Source: Panicum virgatum (lineage: Eukaryota > Streptophyta > Magnoliopsida > Poales > Poaceae). Taken from it: a stretch of 64,000 nucleotides of DNA. This document shows, one piece after another, positions 22,570 through 34,571 of this stretch. The first letter of the stretch is position 1. Each line of letters opens with the position of its first letter. The stretch lies in the NCBI RefSeq assembly GCF_016808335.1, contig NC_053150.1:26680979-26744978 (forward strand), read 5' to 3'. The notes under the pieces are model-generated. The model had not been told where the DNA came from and searched no databases. It saw only the letters and a program-made list of their open reading frames with translations. The translations under genes were made by a program, and so were the position numbers.

Positions 22570-22975
22570 CAAGATCCAGAAACCATTTAGAAGAAAAAAC
22601 TTTATTTCGGAAAATGTATATGTCGGTAACCTTGACCCTGCGGTGATGACACTGCCTTTCGGGGGGACACGGTGCGGTACATGTACGTCACCAATAGGCC
22701 AGTCGCAACACCAATATTTTCGGTCGATAGGAACATAGCACCGGCACAGGCAGCATGTTCGTTGATATGCTCTCAGTGCAACAACAGCCACGCTGACTGC
22801 GCTAAATGCTGTGTTCGGATTAACCGAAAATGCTGGTGTTGCGACCAACCTATTGGCGACGTCTTTATAGCGCATCGTGTATTCCCGAAATGTAGTGCCA
22901 TCGCCGTTCAATGGAGATTAATGACGTATACTTGTTTCGAAATAAAGATTTTGTAAGCTTCTAGATGGTTTCATT
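22570..22975. repeat. 406-nt near-continuous foldback
   Basis: The left half (aaccatttagaag..., ctttatttcgg...) is complementary to the right half almost to the centre near 22772, with hardly any loop. The inner part is about 70% paired and the outer parts higher. Both strands therefore encode similar peptides (VATPAFSVN on one, VATPIFSVD on the other). It is an inverted duplication or foldback element, unrelated in sequence to the two hairpins before it. Confidence 0.8.
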
Positions 22976-23200
22976 GTGAGCCTGAATAAATACATCACTA
23001 GCATGTTAAAATAATCCATCATAATACAAAAAATTCTATTATACTTCTTTCAATAATTCATTATAAAAAATTTACTTTCCATATATAGTCATATAACAAG
23101 TAAATCACATGAACTCTCTAAACTCATTCTAAAAATTTCCAATGTCCACATATACTCATCTCATTTGAAAAATTAAAAAATATACTACGGTCATTTCTAA
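22976..23200. other. AT-rich spacer ending in the LINE target duplication
   Basis: No gene is seen. Positions 23181-23200 are the left copy of the 20-bp LINE target duplication. Confidence 0.7.
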
Positions 23201-26200
23201 CTCCGCCTATGCTGACTGGAAGACTCTCTCTCCTGAGTCATCTCAGCATAGACGGTCCCAAGCCCGGATAAAGGAGGAGGGTTGCGTTAGGTTTTGGCAA
23301 ACCAGCATAAAAATAGCCACTCTAATGGATTTGAAACCCACAAGAAACTCGTTGGGGCGTAACCCTCTTAGCGACGCGCTACATCGGAACCCGGGTGTGG
23401 TGATAAATGGGCAAGGGCCGGGTCGCCATCCCTCCAAGGGCGCGTCGTATCATGACCTGGGTACGATGATAAGTGAGCAAGGGTCGGGTCGTCACCTGAA
23501 TGGCGCACTACATCTACGCCCGGGTGTAGTGAAAAATGAGCAAGGGTCTTCGCACTTCCCTCGACGGGTGCGAAGGGTAAGTAAGTTAGCCGAGCCAATT
23601 AGGATTCGTATAGGTAGCTGGAATGTAGGGTCCCTAACAGGTAAGTTGCGAGAGCTAGTTGATTTAGCAATTAGGAGGCGTGTAAGTATTCTATGCGTTC
23701 AGGAGACTAAATGGAAGGGCCAGAAGGCGAAGGAGGTTGAGGATACTGGCTTCAAGCTTTGGTACACGGGAGCAACTCCGGGTAGGAATGGTGTAAGCAT
23801 CTTGATTGATAGGAGCCTTAAGGATGGAGTCGTAGAGGTTAGAAGGCAAGGCTACTGGATTATCCTAATCCGGTTGGTAGTTGGAGATTCGGTTTTGAAT
23901 GTGATCAGTGCCTATGCCCCTCAGGTAGGCCTTAGTGAGAGCACCAAGATGAAGTTCTGGGAAGATCTAGATAGCATGGTTAGTACCGTGCCTACCAGCG
24001 AGAAATTATTCATAGGAGGAGATCTCAACGGCCATGTGGGTGCGACTAATGTAGGGTTCGAGCGAGTGCACGGGGGTTTTGGGTATGGTAGCAGGAGTCA
24101 AGAGGGGGAGGATGTGTTGAACTTCGCGTTAGCCTACGACTTGTTGATAGCGAATACCGTGTTTAAGAAGAGGGAATCCCATCTTGTGACGTTTCGTAGT
24201 GAACAACACTCGAGCCAGATCGACTTTATCCTTGCTTGGAGGGAGGATAGACGTGATTGCTTAGATTGTAAGGTGATACCTGGGGAGTGTGTTGTCCCTC
24301 AACACAAGCTTGTGGTGGCGGACTTTCGTCTTCGGGTACGTGTCCACCGGGACAAACGTGCCAAGATTGCGAGAACAAAGTGGTGGAAGCTTAGAGGGGA
24401 AGCGGCACAAGCGTTTAAGGAAAGGATGCTAGGTGAGGGGCCTTGGGAAGAAGGAGAAGACGCAGATGACATGTGGCTAAAGATGGCAACATGTATTCGG
24501 AAGGTGGCCTCAGAGGTGTTTGGCGTGAGTAGGGGAGGCAAACAGGAGGGGAAAGACACCTGGTGGTGGAATGACGAGGTGCAAAGGGCTATTAAGGAGA
24601 AGAAGGAGTGTTTCAAGCGCCTTCACCTTGACAAGAGTGCAGCCAACATCGAGGGCTATAAATTAGCGAAGTGGGTTTGCAAAGCGAGCTGTGAATGTAG
24701 CAAAGGGTAAGGTGTATGATGACATGTATCAGCGGCTAGGCACGAAAGAAGGGGAGAAGGACATTTATAGGATGGCTAGGATCCGCGAGCGGAAGACAAG
24801 GGACATCAACCAAATCAAATGCATTAAGGATGGGACAGATCGACTGCTAGTGAAGGATGAGGAGATCATGGATAGATGGAGAGAGTACTTCGATAAGTTG
24901 TTTAATGGGGAGAGTGAGGGCCCTACCCTTGAGTTAGATGACTCTTTTGACGATACCAACAGACGTTTTGTGAGGAGAATTCAGGAGGTAGAGATCGGGG
25001 AGGCTTTGAAGAGGATGAAGGGAGGTAAATCGATGGGCCCTGATGGTATCCCCATTGAGGTGTGGAGATGCCTAGGAGATAGAGCAATAGTATGGTTAAC
25101 TAAGCTTTTTAATCTCATTTTTCGGTCAAACAAGATGCCGGAAGAATGGAGGAGAAGTATATTAGTACCTATCTTCAAAAACAAGGGTGATGTTCAAAGT
25201 TGTACTAACTACCGTGGGATTAAGCTGATGAGCCATACGATGAAGCTTTGGGAGAGGGTTATCGAGCATCGCCTAAGAAGAGTGACAAGTGTGACCCAAA
25301 ACCAATTTGGGTTCATGCCTGGAAGGTCAACCATGGAGGCGATTTTCTTAATACGACAATTGATGGAGAGATATAGGGAACAGAAGAAGGACTTGCACAT
25401 GGTCTTCATTGACCTTGAGAAGGCATATGACAAAGTACCGAGAAATGTCATGTGGTGGGCCTTAGAGAAGCACAAAGTCCCAATTAAGTATATTACCCTC
25501 ATTAAGGATATGTACAAGGATGCGACGATGTTTGTCCGGACATGTGATGGCAACACCACTGACTTTCCTATTAACATAGGCCTACACCAGGGGTCAGCAT
25601 TGAGCCCTTATTTATTTGCTTTAGTGATGGATGAGGTCACAAGGGATATACAAGGTGAGATCCCTTGGTGTATGGTCTTTGCTGATGATGTGGTGCTAGT
25701 TGACGAGAGTAGGGCAGGGGTTAATAGGAAGTTAGAGCTGTGGAGACGCACGTTAGAGTCGAAAGGGTTCAGACTTAGTAGGACCAAGACCGAGTACATG
25801 ATGTGTGATTTCAGCGCGACTAGGCATGAGGGGGGAGACGTTAGTCTAGATGGACATGTGGTGGTCCAGAAGGATATTTTTCGGTATTTAGGATCGGTGT
25901 TACAAAAGGATGGCGACATTGATGAAGATGTTAGGCATAGAATTTCAGCTGGATGGTTGAAATGGCGGCAAGCTTCTGGCATCCTTTGTGACAAGAGAGT
26001 GCCACAAAAGATAAAAGGCAAATTCTATAGGACAACAATTCGTCCGGCGATGCTATACGGTGCTGAATGTTGGCCTACAAAAAGGCGACATGTCCAGCAA
26101 CTGAGTGTAGCAGAGATGTGGATGTTGCGGTGGTTTTGCAGGCACACAAGGAGGGATAGAGTCAGGAACGAAGTTATTCGGAATAGGGTCGGAGTGGCAC

Positions 26201-26515
26201 CAATTGAGGAGAAACTTACCTAGCATCGGCTGAGATGGTTTGGACATGTCCAACGAAGGCCTCCTGAGGCGCCGGTGCGTAATGGGGTGCTTGAGCGGGT
26301 CGATAATGTAAAGAGGGGTAGAGGTAGACCTAAACTGACGTGGGATGAGTCGGTTAAGAGAGACCTTAAGGATTGGAATATCTCTAAAGAGATAGCTTTG
26401 GATAGGAGCGCTTGGAGACTAGCTATCAATGTGCCTGAACCTTGAACTTATTTCTTTCGGATTTCATCTCTAGCCTACCCCAACTTGCTTGGGAAAAAAG
26501 GCTATGTTGTTGTTG
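23201..26515 (+). mobile_element. Full-length RTE-type LINE (3315 bp) with 20-bp target duplication
   Basis: The element is flanked by perfect copies of tatactacggtcatttctaa at 23181-23200 and 26516-26535. It has a short 5' UTR, one ORF with endonuclease and RT, no RNase H, and a short 3' UTR ending in a ttgttgttgt tail rather than poly(A). These are RTE-clade characters. A shorter copy lies at 32606-33843. Confidence 0.95.
23325..26445 (+). pseudogene. LINE ORF: apurinic endonuclease and reverse transcriptase, frameshift plus nonsense
   Basis: The N-terminus has three tandem Arg/His/Gly-rich repeats (NPGVVINGQGPGRHPS and variants). The endonuclease follows (about 23600-24330: IGSWNVGSLTGKLREL, CVQETKWKG, SAYAPQVGL, GGDLNGHVG, SSQIDFILAW, QHKLVVADF). 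RT (24950-25800) has [41 protein letters not shown] and the catalytic [10 protein letters not shown]. One extra t near 24677 shifts the frame between the endonuclease and RT parts. TAG at 26221-26223 cuts the C-terminus; the copy at 32.9 kb has CAA there. The natural stop is 26443-26445. The ORF would nick DNA and copy LINE RNA at the target; this copy is damaged but recent-looking. Confidence 0.92.
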
Positions 26516-26535
26516 TATACTACGGTCATTTCTAA

Positions 26536-27145
26536 TATATAGAAAATGATTGAACAATATCTCTATAAACTATCCACATTCAACCTAGCCAATAAACCTA
26601 CTACCACATTCAAGTCATCGGTTCTATATATTTCAAATCATTGCATAAATCAAAGAAATGCTCATTCTCACTATTTCTAAAAATCTCAAATTTCTCTAAC
26701 TATGGAGCATAAAACAAAGCATAAAGACCATCAAAGAAGAGATGATGAAGTTGTAAACCTTTGGTGCACTTGGATGAGTGCAAATATCACAAAAAAATGA
26801 TCAAATGGCGGCACCACTCTAATAAGAGAGAAGAACCGAGCTCGAACTAGCTCTCTGGTGAAATGGGCACTGGCTCGGCTCGGGGAAGAAGAAGGCGCGA
26901 TTTATAATAGGAGCATTAGTACCGGCTGGTGGCTCCAGCCGGCACTAAAGTGCGCCACCTACAGCAACCGACAGCCGCCTGCAACGGCTAGTGACCATTT
27001 AGTACTGGCTGGAGCCACCAGCCGCTACTAATCGGCTCCCATGGGCACTGTTCCTTTGGCCCGGTACTAAATTTGCACATTAGTACCGGCCGAAATCGTG
27101 ACCGATAGTAACAGCCGCGAACGAATGTGCGTTTTTCCAGTAGTG
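26536..27145. mobile_element. CACTA (En/Spm) transposon terminus
   Basis: The right end, read on the minus strand, is cactactggaaaaacgcac, the standard grass CACTA terminal repeat, ending at 27145. Inside are subterminal palindromic units built on attagtaccggctgg and ccagccggtactaa (26928, 27000, 27060). The left end was not found. The AT-rich sequence around the LINE may be its body. Confidence 0.75.
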
Positions 27146-28365
27146 CAGGCAGCCAGCAAGAGCAGCGCTAGCGAGCAGCTTCAGCGGAGTTGGAAATAGC
27201 TTGAGTCAACAGATAAGAAGAAGCAAACAAATCTTTAGATTTATCGGAGAAGTCTGAATTACACACACAAATTATCGCAGAAGTCCGATTTTTAATCTTC
27301 AACTATAAAACCGAATAACAAGTTCATCCAACTGTCGGAACTAGGCAAATCTGACCCCTGGGCTGGTTTCCAAGATGGTTCTGTATTTTTTAAAAGAAAT
27401 AAAAATTCTAATTAGATTTAAAAAGTTAAAACTAATTTATTTTAATCAAAAAAATATGAAACTAGTATCAAATTTTTTCAATATAAATTATCTATTATTA
27501 CTGTATTTGAATCTTAGTTATTTAATAACAATAGACATAACTACAAATAATCAAATATTATGAAAATGAAAAATTGGATCTGCAAAATTAAAGAGTATCA
27601 TACCAATAGGTTATATTTTTAGAAAAAATTATATGCATTTCGTATTTTATAATTTAAAATAAATTATTTATAAATTTTTAGTATAAATTTAAATACTGGT
27701 AATTCCCACAAAATAGAAAACCATCTTCAAAAATCACCTAAAAGGGCTAATTTTGCTCGGTTGGATGGTTTTATTATCCGATTTTGTAGTTAAATGTTGG
27801 GAATTGAATTTTTATAACATCTTAAGACTGTAAAATGGACTCTTCTCCATATTTATCAATATATCCTTTTTAAAGGAACTCTTTGGTTATCTATTCGAAT
27901 TCATGGATCCAATCTCTAGTGATACTATTTGTTTAAACGTCAGTATATATATCCAAAAAAGCCGAATATTTGTATAGGTCCATTTTCGGTACAACCTGTC
28001 AGCTAGAACAAGACTAATAATTTAGCCTGCGCTGGCTGCAAGAATGTTTGTAACTCATCTCGCGACCTACTTCTTATATATTGGTTTAGCTTTCCACCAA
28101 TAATATATAATCCACTTGTCTATCTAACAAAATTTCTTGGATCTTGTATCGAAATTGGGTAAGCTAACAGTCCATCTTTCCTTTCTCTCTTCATCTCTTC
28201 TCCATCTTAACATTAAATTTGTTTGTAACTCTGTAACTCACCATAATAGTTGCTCTTGCTTCCTCATTAAATAGCCGTGAAACATCTGTCTTCCTGAGTC
28301 ATCCCCGACTCCTAAACCCCAAAGCGCCAAAACCCTAATCCCTTCCTCCCGCCGCCACCGCCGTC
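27146..28365. other. AT-rich intergenic and promoter region of the GMP synthase gene
   Basis: No coding sequence is seen. A weak TATA-like box, attaaatag, lies near 28266, about 100 bp before the start codon. The stretch 27400-27720 is extremely A/T rich. Confidence 0.55.
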
Positions 28366-31300
28366 ATGGGCTCCACCGCCGCCGCCTCCGCCTCCGCCCT
28401 CCCGGCCTCCGCCGGCTCCGGCGAGAATCTGGTCCTCATCCTTGACTACGGCTCGCAGTACACCCACCTCATCACCCGCCGCGTCCGCCAGCTGGGCGTC
28501 CTCTCCCTCTGCGTCTCCGGCACGGCGCCGCTTGCTGCCCTCGAGGGCCTGCGCCCGCGCGCCGTCGTCCTCTCCGGCGGGCCCCACTCCGTCCACGCCG
28601 AGGGGGCGCCCACCTTTCCCGAGGGATTCCTGGAATTCGCCGATGGAGCGGGAGCCCACGTTCTCGGCGTCTGCTACGGGATGCAGCTGCTTGTGCAGTC
28701 CCTCGGCGGCGCCGTCGAGCCCGGGGAGCGGCAGGAGTACGGGAAGATGGAGGTCGAGGTGACGGCGCCGTCCTCTGCGCTGTACGGGGAGGCAGAGACC
28801 GTGAAGCGCCAGACGGTGTGGATGAGCCACGGCGATGAGGTGGTCAGGCTGCCGGAGGGGTTCGAGGTGGTTGCGCGCAGCGTCCAGGGCGCCGTCGCAG
28901 CCATCGAGAACCGGGAGAAGCGCTTTTATGGGCTCCAGTATCACCCCGAGGTAGCAACCGGATTACTCAAATGAAATTTTCGAAGTTAAGCTACAAATTT
29001 ATTTCCTCTGTTCTTGGCTCTTTAAAAGGAACCCCCACCCCCCTGGTATAAGATAGGGGTTGGACATGTTTTATTTGAAGCTGTATGAAGCATACTGTTT
29101 GATTGGTATAAATTTTGAATCAGTATAGTTGTCCGTCTTCTTTTGCATGTACCAAATAAATGACCGTGCAACCAGGGGCGGAGACAGGGGGGGCGGGTAG
29201 GGGCCTGGCCCCCCTATGATCCCCAAATTTGCACTACAAATTTAAATTTTGATTAAATTTTTATATAAGTTTGTATGGTTGCCCCCCCCCCCCTAACAAT
29301 GAAAAAAATCCAATCCTGGCTCCGCCCCTGCGTGCAACGTGGTTTTCGTTATTCAATTTAATTACTCTGTTGAATGACCGTGCAACGCTGTTTTCGTTAT
29401 TCAATTTAATTACTCTGTTGATAGGGTTGGACTGAGTTCTGTTTATATGGATAGTAAAGCAAGTAGATGACACAATTTTTTTGGTATTATTATTAATTGT
29501 GTATCCATGGTTACTCTTTGTGTATCAACTGGTTGCTCTTTGTGAATCTATTGATGCCATAGAACATAGAATGACGGATGAACTTTTTTTAATGCAAAGG
29601 TTACACATTCACCCCAAGGAATGGAAACACTCCTCCGCTTCCTCTTTGATGTTTGTGGGATCATAGCTGATTGGAAGATGCAAGATGTGCTAGATGAAGA
29701 AATCAAGACCATCCAAAGCATGGTTGGCCCTGATGAGCATGTTATCTGTGCATTGTCAGGTGGAGTTGATTCAACTGTTGCTGCCACCCTTGTTCACAAG
29801 GCAATAGGAGATAGGCTTCATTGTGTTTTTGTTGACAATGGTCTATTAAGGTAACAATATGCTGCCTTATTGCTCAAATTCTTTTTTAGTAGAGCTTATG
29901 CTTATTTCGACTAAGTGTGCAATGAAACTAACATAGAACCTCGTGTTTGCAGGTACAAGGAGAGAGAACGAGTAATGTCCACCTTTGAAAGTGATTTGCA
30001 CCTGCCAGTTACATGTGTTGATGCCTCAGAGCAATTTCTCAGCAAGTTAAAGGGTGTCGAAGACCCAGAGCAGAAAAGAAAGATTATTGGCAGGGAGTTC
30101 ATTGCTGTTTTTGATGATTTTGCTCACAAGATGGAAAAGAAGATAGGGAAAAGGCCTGAGTATTTAGTTCAAGGGACATTGTACCCTGATGTAATTGAAT
30201 CATGCCCACCTCCTGGGAGTGGAAGGACGCATTCCCACACCATCAAAAGCCATCACAATGTTGGTGGTCTTCCAAAAGATATGAAGTTAAAACTCATTGA
30301 ACCACTCAAGCTCCTATTCAAAGATGAGGTATCATTCCACATCAATTTGCTTAATACGTTTATAAAAAAAATTTGTTGAATGCTTTATCAGGTGTTGTGT
30401 GATCAAAGAAACCCTTTAATTATTTATTCTTTACAAATTACAAATTGCTGTGTTTCTAGGTGCGGAAGTTGGGGAGTATTTTAAATGTCCCAGATTCATT
30501 TTTAAAGCGTCACCCATTTCCTGGGCCTGGTCTTGCTGTACGTGTCCTAGGTGATGTTACACAAGGCAACGCTTTGGACACCCTTCGTCAGGTTTGAACT
30601 TTCAGAATTGTAGAAATTTTATTAGAGCACCTTTGATTTGTTGAAATTTTGCTAGAGCACCTTTGATGCACTGTGATTTTTCAATTTATTTCTTTTAGGT
30701 GGATGAGATATTTGTTCAGGCTATTAAAGATGCTGGCCTCTATGATAAAATATGGCAAGCTTTTGCTGTCTTCTTGCCAGTACAAACAGTTGGGGTTCAG
30801 GGTGACCAGCGAACCCACTCCAATGCTGTTGTCTTACGGGCAATCACCAGTGAGGATGGCATGACTGCAGATTGGTATGTAGCACTAAAGTTCCATCTCC
30901 CATTACACTTTTTTCTAGCAAACTTTAGAGACTGTTGTACGTTGGTGAAATATTTTGTTGCAGTTGTACAGATAATTTTGCTTGGCTGCACCAGTTAATC
31001 TTTTGTATTCTTATCACTCTTGAGTTCAGGAACAAATAATTGACTGTCATTATTGTGATATAATTGGTTAGCTCAAATACCAGTGTTTGAAGGAGAAAAT
31101 TGTTTTTTGCCTTTTCTTCCCCAAATCAAAGGTGCTATCTGCTATAGACAACCCCACGAAACTATAGGCATCTTATTTATGTGCAACCTGTAGAGTTCAA
31201 TTGGTTCTCTTATAGTGCATCTTGAATAGATTTCCCATGTGATGGTTAGCGTCTTACTAAACTTTTACTTTGCGCTAGGCAAATTGTTCTAACCTACATA

Positions 31301-31945
31301 ACTGTTTTCTGTATCTCAAATTACCTAGAATTAGTTTTTTTTTCACTCACAGTCACAATGTTGCTAATACCAGTAAACTTCTGGCAGTGTCTTTAAACAG
31401 TTCACTGTTTTTATAAGATGGGTTTCTCGGCTTGATGAGTTCTATGGCTACATTAATGATATTACTAGTAGATAGAGATTAGGAATTGTCATTTACTCCC
31501 TCCATCTAGAAAAGAATGCAATTCTTGCTTTTCGAGGAGTTAAACAGTTTGAACTTGACTAAATTTATAGAAAAAAGTAATAACATTCATGATACAAAAT
31601 AAGTACTATTAAACTATTTATAGATTATATTTTCATAATTAATTTATTTGGAGATATAAGCACTAATACTATTTAATATAAATTTGGTCAAACTTGAACT
31701 AGTTTGACTGGCACGGATCCCATAGTTGATTCTTTTGTGGATGAAGTATTTAAAACCGTCGATACCCATGGGCATGGCATTAGTGTTCTCATATTATGTC
31801 ATTGTCTTTTTAAATTTCCAGGTACTATTTTGGCCATGAATTCCTAGTAGATGTTGTCAACAAGATCTGCAACAACGTCCGTGGCATCAACCGTGTCTGC
31901 CAGGACATCACATCAAAGCCACCCGCGACAGTTGAGTGGGAATAG
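28366..31945 (+). CDS. GMP synthase (glutamine-hydrolysing), six exons, 547 aa
   Basis: It converts XMP to GMP with ATP and glutamine, the last step of guanine nucleotide synthesis, in the cytosol. Exons: 28366-28950, 29600-29850, 29953-30328, 30460-30591, 30699-30874 and 31822-31945, all with GT-AG borders and matching phases; the sum is 1644 nt. The class I glutamine amidotransferase domain (about 20-195) has the nucleophile in VLGVCYGMQ (Cys103) and the partner YHPE (His193, Glu195) at the end of exon 1. The ATP-pyrophosphatase P-loop [14 protein letters not shown] is near 246-259. The C-terminal dimerisation domain ends in [11 protein letters not shown]. The start is the first ATG after the leader, and a Ser/Ala-rich N-terminal tail precedes the domain. 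Exon 1 is very GC-rich and later exons are not, which is usual in grasses. Introns 1 and 5 hold MITEs. Orthologue: GuaA family. Confidence 0.96.
29173..29330. mobile_element. hAT-type MITE in GMP synthase intron 1
   Basis: The inverted ends are caggggcgga and tccgcccctg, with a degenerate purine/C-rich body. Flanks are perfect 8-bp duplications cgtgcaac at 29165-29172 and 29331-29338, as expected for hAT. Confidence 0.92.
29331..29421. repeat. 48-bp tandem duplication in GMP synthase intron 1
   Basis: Units at 29331-29378 and 29379-29421 (second partial) differ by one base near their start. The unit begins with the MITE target sequence cgtgcaac. Confidence 0.9.
31496..31746. mobile_element. 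Stowaway-like MITE in GMP synthase intron 5
   Basis: The left end is ctccctccatctag after a TA, and the right end (gtggatgaag, then TA) is an eroded inverse. The AT-rich body is of about 250 bp. TA target sites at 31494-31495 and 31747-31748 fit the Tc1/mariner family. Confidence 0.75.
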
Positions 31946-32605
31946 GAACTGGTGCTCTGATGCAGTGATGGTGGGATCTGGCGAGAAACTTGAGGAACAA
32001 TTTACCTTTTGGTGATGGGATCAAATACAATATGACCTCAGTTATTAGTGTACTGATACGCTTTAGTCAAAATATCCTTTTGTCGAACCTTAGATGATAA
32101 ACACAGCAAAGCTGGTGAACTGCATACTCTGCAAAATTCATGAGTAGACATTGCTTCTGGGTCATTGAGCATTTTCTGGGGCATCTGGATCCGACTGTTT
32201 CTTGCTTTCTATTCTATTCGTGGATCGAGACTAATGTTGGAAAGGACCAGTGGAAGCATACTTGGTTTCTTCGTTTTACATTTCTGTCTTCCTAAGCACT
32301 ATTCTGAAGCTGTATGTTTTTTTGTTCACCATGTAGATTCAACCAAACGGCACGCAATGTAGGTTCAAACCAAACGGCAAAAAAGACATTTGGGACATTT
32401 GCCTGTTGTATAAGTATATATGTAAGCGACTGGAGTAATCATCTTCATTGTATATTTGAATGTTGGTCAAGATTCAGGCATAAAAATTGGAACCTGATGG
32501 GATCCAGCGCAAACTGATGCGAGAGCTGTAAACTGAAAAGCGCGGCACTGACCAGTTGATTATTAGTTGTGGAGTCACCAATTTTTTTTTTTGAAAGTTA
32601 AGTTA
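31946..32605. other. 3' flank of GMP synthase
   Basis: The 3' UTR should lie in the first few hundred bases; no single poly(A) signal stands out. A T run at 32582-32592 precedes the left target copy (ttaagtta, 32598-32605) of the next LINE. Confidence 0.6.
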
Positions 32606-33843
32606 CAATAACAACAACATAGACTTTTTTTTCCCAAGCAAATTGGGGTAGGCTAGAGATGAAACCCGAAAGAAATAAGTTTAAGGTTCAGGCACATTGA
32701 TAGCTAGTCTTCAAGCGCTTCTATCCAAAACTATCTCTTTAAAAATATTTCAATCCTTAAGGTCTCTCTTAACCGACTCATCCCAAGTCAGTTTAGGTTT
32801 ACATCTACCCCTCTTTACATTATCGATCCGTTCAAGAACCCCACTACGCACCGGCGCCTCAGGAGGCCTTCGTTGGACATATCCAAACCATCTCAGCCGA
32901 TGTTGGGTAAGTTTCTCCTCAATTGGTGCCACCCGACCCTATTCCGAATAACTTCGTTCTGGACTCTATCCCTTCTTGTGTGCCCGCAAAACCGCCGCAA
33001 CATCCGCATCTCTGCTACACTCAGTTATTGGACATGTCATCTTTTTTTAGGCCAACATTCAGCACCGTATAGTATCGCCGGACGAATTGTTGTCCTATAG
33101 AATTTGCCTTTTAACTTTTGTGGCACCCTTTTGTCACAAAGGATGCCAGAAGCTTGCCGCCATTTCAACCATCCAGTTGAAATTCTATGCCTAACATCTT
33201 CATCAATGTCGCCATCCTTTTGTAACACCGATCCTAAATACCGAAAAGTATACTTCTAGACCACCACTTGTCCATCTAGACTAACGTCTCCCCCCTCATG
33301 CCTAGTCGCGCTAAAATCGCACATCATATACTCGGTCTTGGTCCTACTAAGTCTGAACTCTTTCGACTCTAACGTGCATCTCCATAGCTCTAACTTCCTA
33401 TTAACCCCTGCCCTACTCTCGTCAACTAGCACCACATCATCAGCAAAGACCATACACCAAGGGATCTCACCTTGTATATCCCTTGTGACCTCATCCATCA
33501 CTAAAGCAAATAAATAAGGGCTCAATGCTGACCCCTGGTGTAGGCCTATGTTAATAGGAAAGTCAGTGGTGTTGCCATCACATGTCCGGACAAACGTCGT
33601 CGCATCCTTGTACATATCCTTAATGAGGGTAATGTACTTAATTGGGACTTTGTGCTTCTCCAAGACCCACCACATGACATTTCTCGGTACTTTGTCATAT
33701 GCCTTCTCAAGGTCAATGAAGACCATGTGCATGTCCTTCTTCTGCTCCCTATATCTCTCCATCAATTGTCGTATTAAGAAAATCGCCTCCATGGTTGACC
33801 TTCTAGGCATGAACCCAAATTGATTTTGGGTCACACTTGTCAC
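32606..33843 (-). mobile_element. 5'-truncated RTE-type LINE (1238 bp)
   Basis: On the minus strand it matches the last third of the LINE at 23201-26515, from within RT ([12 protein letters not shown]) to the ttgttgttat tail. Flanks are an 8-bp repeat ttaagtta (32598-32605 and 33844-33851). The FADDVVLV motif is present. Confidence 0.92.
32750..33843 (-). pseudogene. RT C-terminal fragment of the truncated LINE
   Basis: The frame runs from 33843 to a TAG at 33256-33258, where the full-length copy has CAG (VVVQKD), then resumes in phase near 33228. A TGA follows at the junction near 33037, where the full-length copy has CGA. The C-terminal piece reads HRLRWFGYVQRRPPEAP. No start codon or endonuclease. 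Non-functional. Confidence 0.9.
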
Positions 33844-33851
33844 TTAAGTTA

Positions 33852-34571
33852 GTCCTCAAAAATTCCCATACACTTGCTAGTTTGTAAGAGCTGTGAACTG
33901 ACATTTGCGATGCATCACAATCTTTTGCAATCCTATCAGGCTGTGACGTCAATCAACCATATTAAACAGTCTGGCAAGCTAGATGGAAAAAAACATTGAT
34001 CGAGTGTAGCAGTGAAGAAAAATGTCAGAACAAAAAAAATGTTATAGTGATCTACAAAAATTGACTACATCAGAACATGATAAGACTACATCAAAATTGA
34101 CCTACCCCTCAATGTGCACGTTCATGTTCACCGGTATTCACACTGATGCTAGAAGAAATGCTGCTGAAAAATACTAAATTGGGTCTTGTTTAGAAGATCA
34201 CGCGTAAGGGACTCATAGATTAAGTTGCATTTTCAATTTAGATGCTACGACTTAAAATTTTTATTCGTCTTCTGACATGTATACATTTCCGGTTTGGCTC
34301 CCAACGCGCATGCCAGCAGCCAAACACACCCGCAGCTCCAAATCAAGTATCTCCAAAAAAAAAAAACCCTACTCCCCTTGTTGGTAACTCAGTCCGGTGT
34401 TGAAACTTTCTCTTGGTGATCCGCTTCATTGCTCGCAGTCAAAGCCAGCCAAATATAGACACTGAAACATCGCATAAAAAAAAATTCATCCACGAAGGTT
34501 ATTATACCTACAGCGCAGCCCCCAAACTCCCAACATTTGGGAGAGACAAGCGTGCCGTGAGGACACCTGAG
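33852..34571. other. Intergenic region upstream of the subtilase gene
   Basis: No gene is seen. A TATA-like aaatataga lies near 34449, about 120 bp before the start codon. A 10-base A run is at about 34356-34366. Confidence 0.5.

Noticed and set aside
22528..22956. Two overlapping frames on opposite strands with similar peptides
   Set aside because: The similarity follows from the inverted repeat itself; no start context, splice support or family match.
28312..28944. 210-codon frame antisense to GMP synthase exon 1
   Set aside because: Shadow of a GC-rich exon; the sense strand fully explains the sequence.
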